A stretch of 9,806 nucleotides of DNA from an uncultured Lachnospiraceae bacterium (GTDB lineage Bacteria > Bacillota > Clostridia > Lachnospirales > Lachnospiraceae), in contig CATZYB010000101.1 in the NCBI GenBank assembly GCA_958426095.1, forward strand, positions 1 to 9,806, written 5' to 3'. The notes below the pieces were generated by a model. The model worked only from the letters and a program-made list of their open reading frames with translations, made no database searches and was not told the DNA's origin. Position numbers and translations under genes: made by a program. Within the stretch, counting starts at the first letter, position 1. Each line of letters begins with the position of its first letter. Positions 7,801 to 9,806 of the stretch are shown in pieces.

Positions 7801-8342
7801 GCTGCAATACCATGATCCTGAAGTTCCAGGAAGAAATTCCCCTTACCGAAAACTTCTTCCAGTTCCAATGCTTTCAGCTTTGCATCCTCGTAAAGCCCTT
7901 TTTGAATATATTCGGGCACAATTCCGGCCAGGCAGGCGCTGAGCGCGATAATCCCCTCATGATATTCCCGAAGCACTTCCATATCCACCCTCGGTTTATA
8001 GTAAAATCCCTCCGTAAAGCCTCTGGAAACCAATTTCATTAAATTATGATAGCCTGTATTATTCTCGGCCAAAAGCACCAGATGATTATATTTATTATCC
8101 TGCTGTCCCGCTTTGTCAAAACGGGACTTCGGCGTCACATAAACTTCACAGCCAATGATCGGCCGGATGCCTGCAGCCGTCGCCGCTTTATAAAATTCTA
8201 TAACGCCATACATGACGCCGTGGTCTGTGATCGCTATACTGTCCATGCCCAACTCTTTGACCCGGGTCACCATCTCTTTAATTTTATTGGAACCATCCAG
8301 CAGACTGTATTCCGTATGCACATGCAAATGGGTAAATGCCAT
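4878..8342 (-). CDS. dnaE: DNA polymerase III subunit alpha (DnaE)
   Basis: The 1154-residue protein is a full-length bacterial replicative C-family DNA polymerase, close to E. coli DnaE in size. In order it has: an N-terminal PHP domain (about 1-210, starting THLHVHTEYSLLDG); the palm with GPGRGSAAGS (354-363) and PDIDVDF (395-401), whose D396 and D398 together with D549 of KMDFLGL form the catalytic triad; the fingers region with YQEQVMQI (669-676) and FAKYAFNKSHAAAY (742-755); a helix-hairpin-helix region (about 825-880); a probable beta-clamp-binding motif QMSLF (910-914); and an OB-fold domain (about 990-1065). All PHP metal-ligand positions look intact. Firmicutes usually also have PolC, so this DnaE may handle primer extension or lagging-strand work; that gene is not in the window. 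ATG 8342 follows an AAAGGTGA ribosome site and gives the family's normal N-terminus. No frameshift is seen. Confidence 0.97.
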   Translation of the reverse strand: MAFTHLHVHTEYSLLDGSNKIKEMVTRVKELGMDSIAITDHGVMYGVIEFYKAATAAGIRPIIGCEVYVTPKSRFDKAGQQDNKYNHLVLLAENNTGYHNLMKLVSRGFTEGFYYKPRVDMEVLREYHEGIIALSACLAGIVPEYIQKGLYEDAKLKALELEEVFGKGNFFLELQDHGIAAQKTVNQSLLRMSEETGIELVATNDIHYTYAEDEKPHDILLCIQTGKKVADEDRMRYEGGQYYIKSEEEMRGLFPYAKQACDNTQKIAERCHVDIEFGKYKLPEFPVPEGYDAWSYLNKLTWDGLERRYEHLDDTLKERLEYELSTIKNMGFVDYFLIVWDFIHYAKSQGIAVGPGRGSAAGSLVSYCLEITDLDPIKYSLLFERFLNPNRVTMPDIDVDFCFERRQEVIDYVVEKYGKDRVVQIVTFGTMAARGVIRDVGRVLDLPYAQVDTVAKMIPSELNITIESALRKNPELKKIYDTDPVIHELIDMSKRLEGLPRHTSTHAAGVVISPKAVDEFVPLSRGVDDCVTTQFTMTTLEELGLLKMDFLGLRTLTVIQNAVNLINRHREEPLNMHDIDYDDAKVYEMIASGKTEGVFQLESAGMKSFMKELKPSSLEDIIAGISLYRPGPMDFIPKYIKGKQNQSSIVYDCPELEEILAPTYGCIVYQEQVMQIVMKLAGYDLGRSDLVRRAMSKKKADVMAKEREYFVYGNKDLNVPGCIARGIDERVANKIFDDMTDFAKYAFNKSHAAAYTIVSYQTAWLKYYYPVEFMAALMTSVIDFPTKVAEYIMECRKMDIRILPPDINEGERDFSVSGGNIRYALSAIKSVGRSVIDNIVSERQEHGPFVSLKDFIERLSGKEVNKRTVESFIKSGAMDGLHATRRQLMMVYVQVMDQVNQERKKSMTGQMSLFDFVSDEEKAEFDVHYPNVGEYDKELKLAFEKEVLGVYISGHPLEEYAKFLMKNVTAVTTDFYVDDETGESRVKDNQNVIIGGMITSKTVKVTKNNKLMAFISLEDLVGTVEVLIFPNDYERHQKYLVEDQKVYIRGRVSASEDQQAKLICEKIIPFDEIPKEIWIKFDNKEAYMQREEELYRMLEPESGNDRIVIFCAREKAVKRLGNRYAVQGDDRVIGELRNAFGKENVKLQQSVLKR

Positions 8343-8360
8343 TCAATATCACCTTTATTA

Positions 8361-8389
8361 TTTATCAATTATTCGCCATTTTCTACCAA
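8361..8389 (-). promoter_or_regulatory. Weak candidate promoter for dnaE
   Basis: In the 55-nt AT-rich gap before dnaE, TTGGTA (8389-8384) and GATAAA (8366-8361) are 17 nt apart, each matching the consensus at four of six bases. Such matches are common in AT-rich gaps, so this is only a candidate. dnaE may instead be read through from the nucleotidyltransferase gene, since no terminator hairpin is visible here. Confidence 0.22.
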
Positions 8390-8397
8390 CATTATTA

Positions 8398-8967
8398 TCA
8401 TAACATAAAAGGCGTATCTATATCAAACAATTCATGTTCATTTTCTGCCTGAACATAAATACACTCTTGTTTCTGAAGAACCTTACGGCCGCCTTCATCT
8501 CCCTGAAGTTCCATAAGTTCCGGGACAAGCCGCGCCGAAAATAATACCGGATTTCCCGGTCTATCCCCATAAGCCGCAGATACGGTCTGAACGCAGGGTC
8601 CGGCGTATGATAATATCTTTTCCACCGTACGTCCGGTCAGACGGGGCTGGTCTGCCACAACAAAGAGGATAAAATCCTCTTCCCGCAGATTTGGAAGAGC
8701 CTGTATGGCCGCCTTGATGGTATAGGACATGCCCTTCGGACTGTCCGGGCTGTATACGGCCCGGGTGCCCTCTTCCTTTGCCTGTTCCAATATTTCCGGA
8801 TACCGGGATACTACCGTCAAGGTACAGTCCGGACGGTTACGGCAAAAATCTGTCAGCATATCCAAACCATGCCGAAATAGAGGTTTTCCCCCGTATTCAT
8901 ATAAAAGTTTATTCGAACCAAAACGGCGGCTGTTGCCAGCCGCCAAATAGATTATATGTTTATTCAT
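8398..8967 (-). CDS. MobA/MocA-like nucleotidyltransferase (NTP_transf_3), likely molybdenum cofactor nucleotide transfer
   Basis: The 189-residue protein has a single GT-A-like nucleotidyltransferase fold. Its N-terminus, IIYLAAGNSRRFGSNKLL (5-22), is the nucleotide-binding loop of the MobA/MocA group. Further family marks are GMSYTIKAA (79-87), a metal-binding VVADQPRL with D106 (103-110), GNPVLF (138-143), GDEGGRKVL (156-164) and DIDTP (182-186). MobA joins GMP and MocA joins CMP to molybdopterin. LAAG, rather than the LAGG of MobA, and the tie to a hydroxylase of the xanthine dehydrogenase family favour a MocA-like cytidylyltransferase role, which is inference. ATG 8967 overlaps the hydroxylase stop by 8 nt and has GGGG 7 nt upstream. 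A longer frame to 9132 would add 55 residues that only shadow the hydroxylase gene. The overlap implies coupled translation. Other sugar-nucleotide or cofactor nucleotidyltransferase roles are not excluded. Confidence 0.85.
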   Translation of the reverse strand: MNKHIIYLAAGNSRRFGSNKLLYEYGGKPLFRHGLDMLTDFCRNRPDCTLTVVSRYPEILEQAKEEGTRAVYSPDSPKGMSYTIKAAIQALPNLREEDFILFVVADQPRLTGRTVEKILSYAGPCVQTVSAAYGDRPGNPVLFSARLVPELMELQGDEGGRKVLQKQECIYVQAENEHELFDIDTPFML

Positions 8968-9806
8968 CTGCAAGCCCCATAAGTATTTTCTCCGGAGTGA
9001 TCGGCAATGTACGGTGCCATACTCCGGTTGCTTTATAAATCGCATGAGCCAGCGCCGGAGCCGGTGTGTTAATAACGATTTCACCGATGGATTTTGCGCC
9101 GAAAGGCCCTGTCGGCTCATAGCTGGATTCAAATTCCACCTTCAGATGTCCCATATCCAGACGGGTCGGAATCTTATACTGCATAAAGGAATTCTCTGCA
9201 ATCCTTCCGGAAGGCTGATAGGTCACGTTCTCATAGAGCGCCATACCAATACCCTGTACCAGACCGCCTTCGGTCTGAATCCGGGCCAGATTCGGATTGA
9301 TCGGAGTACCGCAGTCCACCACAGCGACATAGTCCAGTATATCGACCTTTCCCGTCTCCTTATCCAGCTCGATTTCCACCATACCGGCCATAAACGGCGG
9401 CGGTGAGATCGGTGAACTTTTCGTTGCAGTTGTCTGGACGTTCACGTTATTGAACATCATGGATTTGGTGGCAATATCAAATCTGGATACAAATCCGCTG
9501 CCATCCAGCTTCCTTACGCCGTCTCCGGTAAATTCCACCTCATCTGCATCACAATCCATCATGTCTGCGGCGATCCTGCACATGTTGCTCTTTAACTCTT
9601 CACAGGCTGACTCTACGGCTTTTCCGGTTAAATAGGTTGTGGAGGAAGCGTAAGACCCGGAATCATACGGAGAAACATCCGTATCCGCTCCAAATACTGC
9701 AATCTCATCCACCGAACATTCCATACATTCAGCAGCCATCTGGGCCAGGATCGTATCGCAGCCCGTTCCCATATCCGCGGCCCCGATAAGCAGAATATAA
9801 AATCCC
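8960..9806 (-). CDS. Xanthine dehydrogenase/aldehyde oxidase-family molybdenum hydroxylase, molybdopterin-binding subunit, N-terminus beyond window
   Basis: About 282 C-terminal residues are visible; the frame stays open to the window edge through GFYILLIGAADMGTG, so the gene begins beyond 9806. This is the second molybdenum cofactor-binding domain of the large subunit of a xanthine oxidase-family enzyme, which hydroxylates purines, aldehydes or N-heterocycles with water as oxygen source. Marks include DMGTGCDTILAQMAAE near the visible start, the cofactor-contact segment TEGGLVQGIGMALYE, and FGAKSIGE, whose Glu (about residue 243 of the fragment) aligns with the catalytic glutamate next to molybdenum. 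The ending, HRTLPITPEKIL, is typical of the family. Substrate cannot be told from this part, and neither can dependence on the selenium-containing cofactor found in some Clostridia hydroxylases. FAD and iron-sulfur subunit genes, if separate, would lie upstream. The nucleotidyltransferase gene overlaps its stop. Confidence 0.93.
   Translation of the reverse strand, partial: GFYILLIGAADMGTGCDTILAQMAAECMECSVDEIAVFGADTDVSPYDSGSYASSTTYLTGKAVESACEELKSNMCRIAADMMDCDADEVEFTGDGVRKLDGSGFVSRFDIATKSMMFNNVNVQTTATKSSPISPPPFMAGMVEIELDKETGKVDILDYVAVVDCGTPINPNLARIQTEGGLVQGIGMALYENVTYQPSGRIAENSFMQYKIPTRLDMGHLKVEFESSYEPTGPFGAKSIGEIVINTPAPALAHAIYKATGVWHRTLPITPEKILMGLADE

Noticed and set aside
8968..9132. Longer nucleotidyltransferase frame starting at 9132
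   Set aside because: The added 55 residues are a shadow of the hydroxylase gene; the family N-terminus (IIYLAAG) begins right after ATG 8967.

Overview
The window looks like a stretch of ordinary chromosome from an anaerobic Firmicute, most likely a Lachnospiraceae-type Clostridium relative. The reasons are a moderate GC content, strong AGGAGG-type ribosome binding sites, a dnaE–pfkA gene pair, Ktr-type potassium transport, and a molybdenum hydroxylase with its own cofactor nucleotidyltransferase. This placement is inference from gene content; no marker RNA is present.

All nine genes lie on the minus strand, so transcription runs from high to low coordinates. In that order they are: the C-terminal part of a xanthine dehydrogenase/aldehyde oxidase-family molybdenum hydroxylase (8960-9806, cut by the window edge); a MobA/MocA-like nucleotidyltransferase overlapping it by 8 nt (8398-8967); dnaE, the replicative DNA polymerase III alpha subunit (4878-8342); pfkA, ATP-dependent 6-phosphofructokinase (3841-4815); a TrkH/KtrB potassium channel subunit with a TTG start (2397-3776); a TrkA/KtrA gating subunit (1672-2328); a SpoU/TrmH-family RNA 2'-O-methyltransferase (835-1671); a short NfeD membrane protein (366-815); and the N-terminal part of its SPFH/stomatin partner (1-369, cut by the window edge).

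The genes fall into four functional blocks. The first is molybdenum hydroxylase plus cofactor maturation. The second is dnaE and pfkA, with a good sigma-A-type promoter for pfkA that begins inside the last codons of dnaE. The third is the two-part K+ uptake system, set off by a hairpin just before the channel gene and by a small promoter-like gap with palindromes before the gating gene. The fourth is a tightly packed trkA–methyltransferase–NfeD–SPFH run with 0 to 19 nt between genes or with overlaps.

Three starts differ from the longest possible reading frames: pfkA, trkH and the nucleotidyltransferase each have a downstream start fixed by a ribosome binding site and/or the family's normal N-terminus. 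No gap exceeds 70 nt, and I see no RNA genes, insertion sequences, CRISPR arrays or long repeats. I found no convincing undescribed system. The points most worth checking are a TIDLDI active-site variant in PfkA, the regulatory structures around the K+ transport genes, and the molybdenum hydroxylase/nucleotidyltransferase pair.
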